Positions 35,301 through 43,994 of a DNA stretch of 64,000 bases are shown piece by piece. The notes under the pieces are model-generated. The model saw only the letters and a list, made by a program, of their open reading frames with translations. It had not been told where the DNA came from and did not search any database. The DNA comes from Bacteroidales bacterium (lineage in GTDB: Bacteria > Bacteroidota > Bacteroidia > Bacteroidales > ML635J-15). Position 1 is the first letter of the stretch, and every line of letters starts with the position of its first letter. Both the position numbers and the translations under genes were made by a program. The stretch is taken from contig JAFZRE010000026.1 of assembly GCA_017620015.1 (NCBI GenBank), positions 1-64,000 of the forward strand, in the 5' to 3' direction.

Positions 35301-37955
35301 TATTGCACACAAGCAAACCAAACCAAGACAATAACCATATCAAATAGTTCAAACCAACAAGTATATTCACAGTCACACACCCTCGCATCTGGTCTTAACA
35401 CCTTGACATTAAACGTTGACTTGGAGCCTGGAACATACAATATCTATGCTAATAGTGTACGTTATACATACAGGCAAAATGGAAGTTTCCCATACTCGGT
35501 CGAAAATGTAATCAGCATAACGGGACCATACAATACTAATACGTACTACTACACCTTCTTCAACTGGGTAGTAAAGACCGGAAATGTCTGCACAAGCGAG
35601 CGCACACCGGTAACTGCAACAATTACAGAATCTGGCAGCATCGACCTTGGCGAACCTATAACACAATGCGGTGGTTCTGCTACAATTGATGCAGGAAACG
35701 GATTCAACAGCTACACTTGGAGCAACGGACAGACCACACAGAGCATTACGGTCAGCCAAAGCGGCACTTACACCGTAACGGCAAGCAACGGCCAGTGCGA
35801 AGTGACAGCATCAAGATCTGTTACAATCAATCCTGTTCCATCGGTTTCGATAGCAGAAAACGGCAATGTGCTTACAGCAAATGCAACATCTGGAACAGGC
35901 AACTACAATTACTTGTGGTCAACAGATGCTACAACACAAAGCATATCAATAACATCAGACGGTAACTACTGCGTTACAGCAACCGATGCAAACGGATGTT
36001 CGGCCAGCGAATGTTCAAATACGACAATTCCAGTCATCAGCATTAACATTCCGGAAGTCGAAAACGGAAGCATAAACGGAAACGGTTCGGTACAATATGG
36101 CAGCGACTACACATTTACAGTTGTTCCCGACAACTGCTACGAAATCGGTACGGTTACCGTGAACGGAAATGCCGTTACCCTCGATGCAAACAACTCATAT
36201 ACAATACAAAACGTAACTGCCGAACAGACAATCAATGCAACTTTCAGCCAGATTTCATATTCAGTAAGCGCTTCGGCAGGAAATGGCGGTGCAATCAATG
36301 GTGCTCCAAATATGATTAACTGCGGCGAAGACTTAACTTTCACCGTCACTCCAAACGACTGCTACGAAATTGCTTCAGTAACAATCAACGGAACGCCAGT
36401 TACACCGACAAACAACATCTACACAATTTCAAATGTAACTGAACCACAAAGCATCAACGCAACATTCAGCCAGATTTCGTACACGATCACTGCTTCGGCA
36501 GGAAATGGCGGTACGATTTCAAATGTTGGAAACACAACTGTCAATTGTGGCGACTACATTACATATACAATTACACCAGACGAAGACTATATGATTTCCG
36601 ACGTCCTCGTTGACGGACAAAGCATTGGCTCGGTAAGTTCTTACCAATTTACAAATGTAATTGCAAACCACACGATTTCGGCATCATTCGAACTTATTCC
36701 TGCTGGCGAAGTCGTAATAGTTGTAAATACCGACACAGAAGGTGGTTCTGTAAATCCAACAGGAACACAGACAATCACCGAAGGTGACAACTTCCCATTT
36801 ACAGTTACTCCCGACAACTGCTACGAAATAGGCATTGTTACCGTCAACGGAAACGAAGTAACACTCGACGAAAACAATTCTTATACAATTGAAAATGTAA
36901 CCGAACCGCAAAACATCAACGTAACATTCAATCGGTTGTCGTACATAATTACGGCAAGTGCAAGCGAAGGCGGAACAATAACCCCATCGGGAAATGTTGA
37001 AGTTAACTGCGGTGACAACAAGGAATTTGTCATTACAGCAAACGAAGGCTACGAAATTGCTGATGTAATTGTTGACGGACAAAGTGCTATTAATGATATT
37101 GCAAGCTATGCTGTCATAGGTGCAAGCGCAAGCTACACATTCGAAAATGTCACCGAAGATGGTCATATCATCGAAGTTATATTCACCGAGATAATCGTAG
37201 TACCAGAATGTAATGCTGTAACAAATCTCACAGCACAAGTCGAATCGTACGGCATAGTTTTGTCATGGAACGCTGCTGAAAATGCAATTTCGTACGATAT
37301 CTACCGCAATGGCGAAAGAATTGCAACAGAAACTAATACTTCCACAATCGACTTGCAGGGACACGAAGGCGACAGCTACTATATCATCACCAATTGTGCT
37401 AACGGTGGCTCTTCCGATGCTTCGGAAACAATAACTACAATTGCAGAGCCTAATTGCAACGCTGTTACCGACTTAACTGCTATGGTTGAATCCTACGGAA
37501 TTGTTTTGACATGGAATGCTGCCGAGAATGCCGTTTCATACGACATCTACCGCAACGGTGAAAGAATTGCAACAGAAACTGGCACATCTTCAATCGACCT
37601 GCAAGGTCACGAAGGCGACACATACTACATCATTACCAACTGTGCAAATGGTGGTACTTCGGATGCTTCGGAAACAGCAACAGCAATAGCTACAGTCATA
37701 AGTGAAGTTGAAACAAGCATTGACATCTTCCCGAATCCTACAAACGACATTCTCAACATTACATCCTCGGAAACAATTTCTGAAATTGAAATTGTGAACA
37801 CCTTAGGACAGGTTGTTTATCGCACGGAAGTGAACAGCGACAATGCTGTTTGCGATGTCAATGGATTGGCAACTGGATTTTATGTAGCAAAAGTCCGCAC
37901 CCTGAGCCTGTCGAAGGGTACGGCTATTGTCCAGAAGAAATTCATAAAGGAATAA
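32394..37955 (+). CDS. T9SS-secreted M14 zinc carboxypeptidase with PKD, CUB and repeat modules
   Basis: 1853 residues. A signal peptide (MKKLSIITALLLVALAVFGQ) is followed by an M14 metallocarboxypeptidase domain (about 105-405) with the zinc ligands His175 and Glu178 in STMHGDETSG and His287 in ANCHGGDE. The substrate-binding YNYNSVDLNRNFP is around 238-250 and the catalytic Glu375 is in TTVEFTT. After that: a carboxypeptidase-regulatory domain (GIVTDGCTNQPLSGVQVF), two PKD domains, a CUB-like domain (about 665-785), a third PKD (ENCTRNIATTN), Ig-like parts, four or five InlB-B-like repeats (CYEIGTVTVNG and variants), two nearly identical fibronectin-like repeats (CNAVTNLTAQVESYGIVLSW) and a type A sorting domain. 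It removes C-terminal residues from extracellular peptides. The sorting domain contains an in-frame LSLSKG insertion (37900-37918). Confidence 0.92.
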   Translation: MKKLSIITALLLVALAVFGQTKSDLQFIEQTLENRGEVVLRFPHNGNRELVRELSHIMSIDKVNDTYVEAYANAREYEQFKTYNIEYEPVYEYYTQTRALNMANTVAQMANWDRYPTYAVYLELMRNYARDYPTLCKMDTIGYSVYGRPIINMTISDNVGVDEDEPEFWWSSTMHGDETSGWYFLIRLVDDLLTKYGTDPQITNLVNNVEIYISPLTNPDGTFYQSNDGTSIQSARRYNYNSVDLNRNFPFVTNTASHTAEYPNEPEITMMTAYADEHNFVMSANCHGGDECMNYPWDEDGWTHARHPNPDDDWWEYISWMFVDTVHAINSSRFTGPSDVSGSNGVTKGSEWYSIDGGRQDYMNYYKHIKETTVEFTTTKKLGTENLNTYWGYYRKSILNYTEQVLYGFRGIVTDGCTNQPLSGVQVFINNHDADGTEVYTADPVGDYHRPIYAGTYSVTFSKEGYTSQTFEITTQNMACQRLDVTLYPEGTIVPTFTANPTTLYEGSNVQFSNTTSGNYVSASWTFDGGSPATSTATNPTVTYSTHGTYDATLTIVNTNGCSSSATEHITVYEAVPPVADFSASETQITAGNSVTFTDLSTNMPTSWSWTFEGGTPATSNLQNPTVTYSEPGEYTVTLVASNAFGSDTETKTAYISVAAVYNMSNETIYVCNGTYKDPGGDSNYPNNANYTQTIYPSTEGAYVRLNFTSFSLQAASGWYSTCSDLFYIYDGTSTSATALVNGVCGTNNPGTVTATNADGALTIVFTSNNTTNAAGWEAEISCYMPEPEAIFTAEISENCTRNIATTNESEYATSYLWAFGDGTTSTETAPTHTYTENGTYTITLTASNANGSSTATQQIEVEIPEVTSVTNASGCGSATLTLSAQGNGTLHWFDAQTGGTELGTGNSYTNAFAGTTTIYVESQIGSEETYNVGISDNTSATAYTNNTGQNRGLTFTVSQALTLVSVDVYCTQANQTKTITISNSSNQQVYSQSHTLASGLNTLTLNVDLEPGTYNIYANSVRYTYRQNGSFPYSVENVISITGPYNTNTYYYTFFNWVVKTGNVCTSERTPVTATITESGSIDLGEPITQCGGSATIDAGNGFNSYTWSNGQTTQSITVSQSGTYTVTASNGQCEVTASRSVTINPVPSVSIAENGNVLTANATSGTGNYNYLWSTDATTQSISITSDGNYCVTATDANGCSASECSNTTIPVISINIPEVENGSINGNGSVQYGSDYTFTVVPDNCYEIGTVTVNGNAVTLDANNSYTIQNVTAEQTINATFSQISYSVSASAGNGGAINGAPNMINCGEDLTFTVTPNDCYEIASVTINGTPVTPTNNIYTISNVTEPQSINATFSQISYTITASAGNGGTISNVGNTTVNCGDYITYTITPDEDYMISDVLVDGQSIGSVSSYQFTNVIANHTISASFELIPAGEVVIVVNTDTEGGSVNPTGTQTITEGDNFPFTVTPDNCYEIGIVTVNGNEVTLDENNSYTIENVTEPQNINVTFNRLSYIITASASEGGTITPSGNVEVNCGDNKEFVITANEGYEIADVIVDGQSAINDIASYAVIGASASYTFENVTEDGHIIEVIFTEIIVVPECNAVTNLTAQVESYGIVLSWNAAENAISYDIYRNGERIATETNTSTIDLQGHEGDSYYIITNCANGGSSDASETITTIAEPNCNAVTDLTAMVESYGIVLTWNAAENAVSYDIYRNGERIATETGTSSIDLQGHEGDTYYIITNCANGGTSDASETATAIATVISEVETSIDIFPNPTNDILNITSSETISEIEIVNTLGQVVYRTEVNSDNAVCDVNGLATGFYVAKVRTLSLSKGTAIVQKKFIKE
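37900..37918. repeat. Palindromic repeat inserted in a T9SS sorting domain
   Basis: CCCTGAGCCTGTCGAAGGG is an imperfect palindrome encoding part of TLSLSKGTA between AKVR and AIVQKKFIKE. Sorting domains normally have only a short turn here. The motif is familiar to me as a dispersed intergenic palindrome in many genomes. Confidence 0.7.
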
Positions 37956-37977
37956 GAAAATATTTGTGTAATATACG

Positions 37978-38000
37978 TAGGGGCAGGTTTCAAGCCCCTA
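37978..38000 (+). terminator. Hairpin after the carboxypeptidase gene
   Basis: TAGGGGC (37978-37984) pairs with GCCCCTA (37994-38000) around a 9-base loop. There is no strong T run, so it may be another dispersed palindrome rather than a terminator. Confidence 0.4.
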
Positions 38001-38079
38001 AGTATAAGATCCCAGACCCTTCCACAAAAAGCAGATTCTTGTTCCCAAAAAGAAACTTTAGTTTTATATACGAAAGCAT

Positions 38080-38088
38080 TATCTTTGC
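38080..38088 (+). promoter_or_regulatory. Bacteroidota -7 element of the leucine-rich repeat gene
   Basis: TATCTTTGC, 43 bases before the ATG at 38132. A -33 TTTG is not evident. Confidence 0.55.
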
Positions 38089-38131
38089 CATTTAATATTT
38101 TGATTTTGAATAACTGGAATATTTGCCATCA

Positions 38132-41100
38132 ATGAAACGATTTCTTATAATTATTCTTTTGTCACTGCTTATTGGAAAAGTAACGTTTGCTTACGATTTT
38201 TCCGCAGTATGCGAAAGCGGACAGACATTGTATTATGAAATTACATCGAATGTGGAGCCATATACGGTTGATGTAGTACGTCAGAACGTTAATGAACCCT
38301 TCTACGACAGCAACCCAATTGGCAACCTTGTAATTCCCGAATCCGTTACGTATAATGGAATAACTTATTCTGTTACTGGTATTGCTGTTTTCGCGTTTTG
38401 TAATTGCGTTGACCTTGCATCTGTTGTAATCGGTAATTCTGTAGTTGGCATTGGCAATGCTGCATTTTATAGATGTAGTGGATTGACTTCCGTTACATTC
38501 GGCAATTCTATTGATAGCATTGGTAATTCTGCATTTAAAGATTGCAGCAATCTAAGCGAGTTGTTGTTTCCGAATTCGGTTGTAAGTATTGGTTACTATT
38601 CTTTTTCCGGATGTAGCAGTCTAGAGTCTGTTACAATACCTAGTTCGGTTGCAAGTATAGGCGGTTATGCATTTTCCGGATGCACTAGCCTTTTGTCAGC
38701 TACAATGCCTAACTCGGTTACAAATATTGGAGATTTTGCTTTTGAAAACTGTAGCAGTTTGACTGCACCTATTTATAATGCAAATCTCTTTGTATGTTTC
38801 CCCAATGGCTATTCTACAGAATATGAAATCCAAGACGGAATACAAAAAATTGTTGGTGGTGCTTTTTTTAATTGCAATGAACTGACATCTGTATCAATTC
38901 CGAATTCTGTTACAGAAATTGACAATCAGGCATTTTCCGGGTGCAGTGCGCTGATATCAGTGTCTATTCCAAGCTCTGTCACAAGCATTGGTCCCCGAAC
39001 ATTTAACAATTGCAATAACCTGACATCTGTTTATTATATGGGTAATATTGAGCAATGGTGTAGAATAACTTTTGATTCTCACTGGGCAAATCCGCTTTAC
39101 TATGCTCATAACCTATATATTGATGATATGCTTGTCACAAACGTTGTTATCCCGGAAACTATGACAGAGATCAAACAATATACATTTTCCGGAGCATCCT
39201 GTATTACATCGGCAACGATAGGTGATTCTGTATCAAGCATTGGTGATGGCGCTTTTTGGGAATGTACGGGACTTACTTCTATAAACTTTAATGCCACAAA
39301 TTGCACATTTATGGGAAGTTCATCATCAACTTATGGTTATACCGTGTTTGGCGGTTGTACTCAGTTGGCAACATTGACCATCGGAGATAACGTAACTTGC
39401 ATTCCAAATTATGCATTCATTGGATGCAGCAGCTTAACTGGAGAGTTGATAATACCCAACTCTGTAACAAGAATTGGTGGCAATGCCTTTTATGGTTGTA
39501 GCGGATTGACTTCATTAACAATTGGAAATTCAGTTGCGAGCATTTCCGAAAATGCTTTTTGCAATTGCCGAAGTTTGACTACACTTAATTATAATGCGAC
39601 TAATTGTACTTCAATAGGCAGTTCTCATACATCAGCATTCAGCGGTTGTTCATCATTATCAACTTTGAATATAGGAGATAGTGTAGAGACAATACCGGCG
39701 TATGCATTCCGAAACATTAGCAGTATAACAGGAGAATTAATCATCCCCAATTCAGTAACTTATATTGGACATAATGCTTTTTACGGATGCAGTGGATTTA
39801 CCGGAACGTTAACTATCCCCAATTTCGTTACAAACATTGGTAATAGTGCTTTTGGTAATTGTAGTGGACTGACCGGATTGTCCTTGGGCGAATCGGTTGT
39901 GACCATTGGAACTTCTGCTTTTTCTGGATGTAGCGGACTGACAGGGACATTGTCCATCCCCAATTCTGTTACAAGTATCGGAGCATCTGCATTTTCTGGT
40001 TGTAGCAGTTTGACAGGAACATTGATAATCTCCAATTCTGTTATTAATATTGGTGAAAATGCATTCAAGAATTGCATAGGACTAACGGCAGTTATAAATA
40101 ATGCCCAAGGTAGCATTGGCGGTTCAGCTTTTTCCGGTTGCAGCGGATTGGTAGAAATGACAATTCCATTTGTGGGCGGTAATATATCGGATACAATAAC
40201 TCTTTTCGGATATTTATTTGGAACTACAAGCTATACGGGGGGAACTGCAGTAAACCAATATTATACATCTGAAGATGCTATTAGATATTACATACCAAGC
40301 AGTTTGAATTCTGTTACAATAATAGGCGGCAGTTTGTTGTATGGAGCATTTTACGGTTGCTCAATGTTGACATCTGTTAACATAGGTGATTTTGTGACAA
40401 GTATTGGGGATAATTCATTTAGAAATTGTAGCGGACTGACATCGGTTACAATTGGAAATTCGGTTACTACCATTGGTGATAATGCATTTTATGGATGCAA
40501 TAATCTTATAGGCTCCTTGATAATTCCAAACTCTGTAACCTATATTGGCAACTATTCGTTCAAAGACTGCAGCAACTTGTCATCTATAGCTCTGGGAAAT
40601 TCTATTACAAGCATTGGCGAGCGTGCATTCCAAAATTGTTCTGGTTTGAACTGCGAATTAAGTATCCCCTATTCGGTAACTAGCATTGGCGGTTATGCTT
40701 TTGCGGGCTGTACTAACCTTAGTGGTTTAACTATCGGCAATCTTGTCTCGGACATTGGCGAATATGCATTTAGTAATTGTAGCGGTATTACTGGAATGTT
40801 GATAATACCCAATTCTGTTACGAATATTGGTGAAAATGCTTTTTATAACTGCAGCGGACTTATATCTATAACAATAGGAAACTCTGTATCAGATATTAGA
40901 GATTGGACATTCGCAAATTGCAGTGGGTTGACATCTGTTACATTGGGCAATTTTGTTGAGAATATTGGAGAGAATGCTTTTTATGGATGTAGCGCCTTGC
41001 AATCCTTGCTAATTCCAAATTCAGTAATAAATATTGGTTATAGGGCGTTTGCTGGTTGTGATGGCATGATGTCCGTTGTATTAGGCAGTTCTCTCGAGAC

Positions 41101-42631
41101 TATTGGTAATTATGCATTTAGTGGGTGTTCTAGCTTGTCAGGAGATTTAATAATACCGAATTCAGTAATTAGCATTGGTGAATTTGCTTTTTCTAGTTGC
41201 AGCGGTCTAGAATCTGTTACTATTGGTAATTCTGTAGAATCCATTGAGAGGAATGCATTCTACCGATGCAGTGGATTGTCAACGGTCAATTTCAATGCAA
41301 CAAATTGTACGACAATGGGTATAAGTGGGAGCGGACTTTTGTTTTCAGATTGTCCGTCGTTAACAAGTTTGAATATAGGAGAAAATGTGACATATATTCC
41401 TGAGTATGCATTTTATAGATGCGGAAACTTGTCTGGGGATTTAATAATACCAAATTCCGTAAACAGAATCGGTGGATATGCATTTAGTTGGTGCCGCGGA
41501 CTATCATCTGTCGTAATAGGAAATTCTGTTGAAATTATTTCAAAAGAAGCTTTTGCCTACTGCAATGGAGTATCAAGCATTACATTAGGAAGTTCTGTTG
41601 ATAGCATTGGCTTTTATGCATTTTATGGATGTTCTGGTCTTACTGGAGCGTTGATAATACCAAATTCGGTGAGAAACATTGGTGGAGCTGCATTTAATAG
41701 CTGTGATAGCATAACTTCTATTACAATAGGCAGTTCTGTTGAATATATTGGATACTGTGCATTTCACGGCAGTCCGAATTTAACCGACATATATGTCAAG
41801 CCTATTATCCCACCGACTATTGACCTTGGAGAGTGGAATAATAGTTTTTCTAATTTTAATGCAACTCTATGGGTGCCATGTGGTACGGCTATGGCATACG
41901 ACACTGCAAGCGTTTGGGGCAATTTCAATAATATACTAGAAATGTCAGGATATGTGCTGAATGTAGAAAGCTCAAATCAACAATTGGGATCAGCGGAAAT
42001 AATACATCAGTCATGCACCGATGGAATTGCTGTAATTTCGGCTACAGCAAATGAAGGTTACATATTTGCTTCGTGGAACGATGGCAATACAGAAAACCCG
42101 CGTACAATAATTGTAGAAAGCGATACAACATTTACTGCCATATTTGCCGCGGCTCGTACCGTAACGATAGAGTCTTCCGACAACGAAATGGGCTATGTAA
42201 TAGGTGGTGGTGTGTATGCCGAAGGTGCTGAAATTGAGATTACTGCAGTACCTTACGAAGGTTATCGTTTCGACCATTGGGTTGATGTGGATAATCCTTC
42301 GCGCGATTTCAACACCGACAATCCTCGTACAATAGTGGTTTCGACCGATGTTACCTACATAGCTGTATTTACAGATGTTGTTGGTATTGAAGACAATGGC
42401 ACTTCTGAAATCTTAATCTTCCCGAACCCAGCATCCAACATGGTTGAAATCAGCGCAAACGAAAACATTACTCGTATCGAAGTCGTATCGGCAGCAGGAC
42501 AGGTTCTGAAAGAAACCGAAGTCAACGAAGAATCGGTTAGCATCAATGTCGAAAACCTCCCGTCGGGAACATACTTCGTAAGGATTTTCAGCAATTCAAA
42601 CGTAATTGTCAAGAAACTCGTTGTAATGTAG
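38132..42631 (+). CDS. BspA-type leucine-rich repeat surface protein, T9SS-secreted
   Basis: 1499 residues from ATG 38132 (MKRFLIII); the frame extends upstream to a TTG. After a signal peptide come dozens of LRR_5 (BspA-like) repeats of about 23 residues, consensus IPNSVTSIGxxAFxGCSGL then TSVTIGNSV (about 60-1270). They form a long curved solenoid. LRR_5 proteins of this type bind host or microbial surfaces. Next are two InlB-B-like repeats (GSAEIIHQSC..., then TVTIESSDNEMGYVIGGG), ending in a type A sorting domain (ILIFPNPASNMVEIS, AAGQVLKETEV, PSGTYFVRIFS, KKLVVM). It lies directly after another T9SS cargo gene but has its own promoter. Adhesin role inferred. Confidence 0.9.
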   Translation: MKRFLIIILLSLLIGKVTFAYDFSAVCESGQTLYYEITSNVEPYTVDVVRQNVNEPFYDSNPIGNLVIPESVTYNGITYSVTGIAVFAFCNCVDLASVVIGNSVVGIGNAAFYRCSGLTSVTFGNSIDSIGNSAFKDCSNLSELLFPNSVVSIGYYSFSGCSSLESVTIPSSVASIGGYAFSGCTSLLSATMPNSVTNIGDFAFENCSSLTAPIYNANLFVCFPNGYSTEYEIQDGIQKIVGGAFFNCNELTSVSIPNSVTEIDNQAFSGCSALISVSIPSSVTSIGPRTFNNCNNLTSVYYMGNIEQWCRITFDSHWANPLYYAHNLYIDDMLVTNVVIPETMTEIKQYTFSGASCITSATIGDSVSSIGDGAFWECTGLTSINFNATNCTFMGSSSSTYGYTVFGGCTQLATLTIGDNVTCIPNYAFIGCSSLTGELIIPNSVTRIGGNAFYGCSGLTSLTIGNSVASISENAFCNCRSLTTLNYNATNCTSIGSSHTSAFSGCSSLSTLNIGDSVETIPAYAFRNISSITGELIIPNSVTYIGHNAFYGCSGFTGTLTIPNFVTNIGNSAFGNCSGLTGLSLGESVVTIGTSAFSGCSGLTGTLSIPNSVTSIGASAFSGCSSLTGTLIISNSVINIGENAFKNCIGLTAVINNAQGSIGGSAFSGCSGLVEMTIPFVGGNISDTITLFGYLFGTTSYTGGTAVNQYYTSEDAIRYYIPSSLNSVTIIGGSLLYGAFYGCSMLTSVNIGDFVTSIGDNSFRNCSGLTSVTIGNSVTTIGDNAFYGCNNLIGSLIIPNSVTYIGNYSFKDCSNLSSIALGNSITSIGERAFQNCSGLNCELSIPYSVTSIGGYAFAGCTNLSGLTIGNLVSDIGEYAFSNCSGITGMLIIPNSVTNIGENAFYNCSGLISITIGNSVSDIRDWTFANCSGLTSVTLGNFVENIGENAFYGCSALQSLLIPNSVINIGYRAFAGCDGMMSVVLGSSLETIGNYAFSGCSSLSGDLIIPNSVISIGEFAFSSCSGLESVTIGNSVESIERNAFYRCSGLSTVNFNATNCTTMGISGSGLLFSDCPSLTSLNIGENVTYIPEYAFYRCGNLSGDLIIPNSVNRIGGYAFSWCRGLSSVVIGNSVEIISKEAFAYCNGVSSITLGSSVDSIGFYAFYGCSGLTGALIIPNSVRNIGGAAFNSCDSITSITIGSSVEYIGYCAFHGSPNLTDIYVKPIIPPTIDLGEWNNSFSNFNATLWVPCGTAMAYDTASVWGNFNNILEMSGYVLNVESSNQQLGSAEIIHQSCTDGIAVISATANEGYIFASWNDGNTENPRTIIVESDTTFTAIFAAARTVTIESSDNEMGYVIGGGVYAEGAEIEITAVPYEGYRFDHWVDVDNPSRDFNTDNPRTIVVSTDVTYIAVFTDVVGIEDNGTSEILIFPNPASNMVEISANENITRIEVVSAAGQVLKETEVNEESVSINVENLPSGTYFVRIFSNSNVIVKKLVVM

Positions 42632-42648
42632 AACGACATAAAAACATG

Positions 42649-42687
42649 AAAATCCGCCGTGTAAAGTTATTTTGCACGGCGGATTTT
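42649..42687 (+). terminator. Intrinsic terminator of the leucine-rich repeat gene
   Basis: AAAATCCGCCGTG (42649-42661) pairs with CACGGCGGATTTT (42675-42687), a 13-base stem with a U-rich end. Confidence 0.9.
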
Positions 42688-42714
42688 ATTTCTTTCCAAG
42701 TCACCATAAATTGC

Positions 42715-42723
42715 TAACTTTGC
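42715..42723 (+). promoter_or_regulatory. Bacteroidota -7 element of the ATP-grasp gene
   Basis: TAACTTTGC, 21 bases before ATG 42745. Confidence 0.6.
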
Positions 42724-42744
42724 GCCCTATAAAAACACATACAA

Positions 42745-43899
42745 ATGCTTATATTAGAAAAACCATACGTTTCGGAAACGCTGATACAGACAGCGATAAA
42801 GAATAATTTGCCAGTGCTTCGCAACAGCATGTCGGAATTGCTTGCAAGCCGTGGCTACAAGTTGAACCTCTACAACGACGATGAGTTCGTAGCCGAATAC
42901 CACAAGCGCCACCGCCTGTACTCGATGTCGGAAAACGGCCTGGGTTGGATTGTTGAACACCTTAAGGACAAGGAACTTATCGACAAGATTGAACTATTGA
43001 AAAATAAGGCAACTTTCCGTCGTATTTGCAGCGACATGTATCCAGATTTCTTCTTCAAGGAAGTTGAAATCAAGGAACTTGTGAAGATGAACACCGATGG
43101 ACTGAAATTCCCGCTCGTATTAAAACCATCGGTTGGATTCCTAAGCGTTGGCGTATATGTCGTTCACGACGATGCCGAATGGAAAAACGCAATGGCCGAC
43201 ATTGAGAAGAATTTCGCAAAGTCAAGTGCGCAATTCCCCGAATTTGTCGTAGGCACAGCCAAATTCCTCATCGAAGAATACATACACGGCGAAGAATATG
43301 CAGTAGATGCCTATTTTGATGCAGAAGGTGTCCCCGCTATCCTCAATATCTACCATCACCGCTTTGCATCGGAATCGGACACCAGCGACCGCCTATATTG
43401 CTCGAGCAAGGCTCTGTACGATGCGTACGAAAAGGCCTTCACCGATTTCCTTGTCAACACCAACAAGGTGATTGGTTTGCGCAACTTCCCGATGCACATC
43501 GAGTTCCGTTACGATGGTAGCAAGGCTATTCCTATTGAGATAAATCCACTGCGTTTCGCTGGCTTCTGCCTCAACGAACTGCAAACTCATATCACTGGAA
43601 TTCACCCTGTAGTGGCTTACCTCGAAAACATACATATCAGCAAGGAAGAAATGTGGAAAGGCCGCGAAAACGACACTTACAGCTTCCTTGTATTGGAACG
43701 TCCTGCAAATGCACCAGAAGGTTCTGTATTCAACAGCCAGAAGTTCAAGGATTCATTCTTCGACGTGCTCGAAATCCGCGAAGTGAAGGAAGCAAGCGTA
43801 GGCGTTGCCGCAACTGCTTTCACTCGCACCGACAAGGCTCACGAAGCAGAACTGGATACTATCCTTACCCTCGACATGATGGAGTATATGAAGGGCTAA
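42745..43899 (+). CDS. ATP-grasp domain ligase-like protein
   Basis: 384 residues. The central ATP-grasp fold is visible: KNKATFRRICSDMYPD (pre-grasp helix), FPLVLKPSVGFLSVGVYVV (the Lys and Gly/Ser-rich lid that hold ATP phosphates), EFVVGTAKFLIEEYIHGEEYAVDAYF (adenine clamp), and the metal-binding end MHIEFRYDG...IPIEINPLRFAG with the acidic Glu-x-Asn. Such enzymes activate a carboxylate as acyl-phosphate and join it to an amine or thiol. The N-terminal 70 residues (MLILEKPYVSETLIQTAIK) replace the usual Rossmann part, and the substrate is unknown. Single gene with its own promoter. Confidence 0.82.
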   Translation: MLILEKPYVSETLIQTAIKNNLPVLRNSMSELLASRGYKLNLYNDDEFVAEYHKRHRLYSMSENGLGWIVEHLKDKELIDKIELLKNKATFRRICSDMYPDFFFKEVEIKELVKMNTDGLKFPLVLKPSVGFLSVGVYVVHDDAEWKNAMADIEKNFAKSSAQFPEFVVGTAKFLIEEYIHGEEYAVDAYFDAEGVPAILNIYHHRFASESDTSDRLYCSSKALYDAYEKAFTDFLVNTNKVIGLRNFPMHIEFRYDGSKAIPIEINPLRFAGFCLNELQTHITGIHPVVAYLENIHISKEEMWKGRENDTYSFLVLERPANAPEGSVFNSQKFKDSFFDVLEIREVKEASVGVAATAFTRTDKAHEAELDTILTLDMMEYMKG

Positions 43900-43994
43900 C
43901 AGTCTGACAGAAGATCAGTCTTGATGTCGGATTGTCTAGCAGAAGACCTGTCTGACAGACTGCAAGACAGATAGACTGTTAGACCGTAAGACTT
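43900..43994. repeat. Short-repeat intergenic stretch
   Basis: 95 bases rich in CAGTCTGACAG, GTCTGACAGACTG and AGACAGATAGACTG phrases in both orientations, between convergent genes. It could fold and end transcription. No ORF. Confidence 0.5.

Noticed and set aside
38132..42631. CRISPR-like repeats
   Set aside because: The regular DNA phrases are codons of leucine-rich protein repeats in one open frame; spacing is about 69 bases with coding continuity, and no cas gene is present.
43900..43994. Origin of replication or integrase attachment site
   Set aside because: Only short CAGTCTGACAG-type repeats; no DnaA boxes, AT-rich melting region, integrase or tRNA gene nearby.
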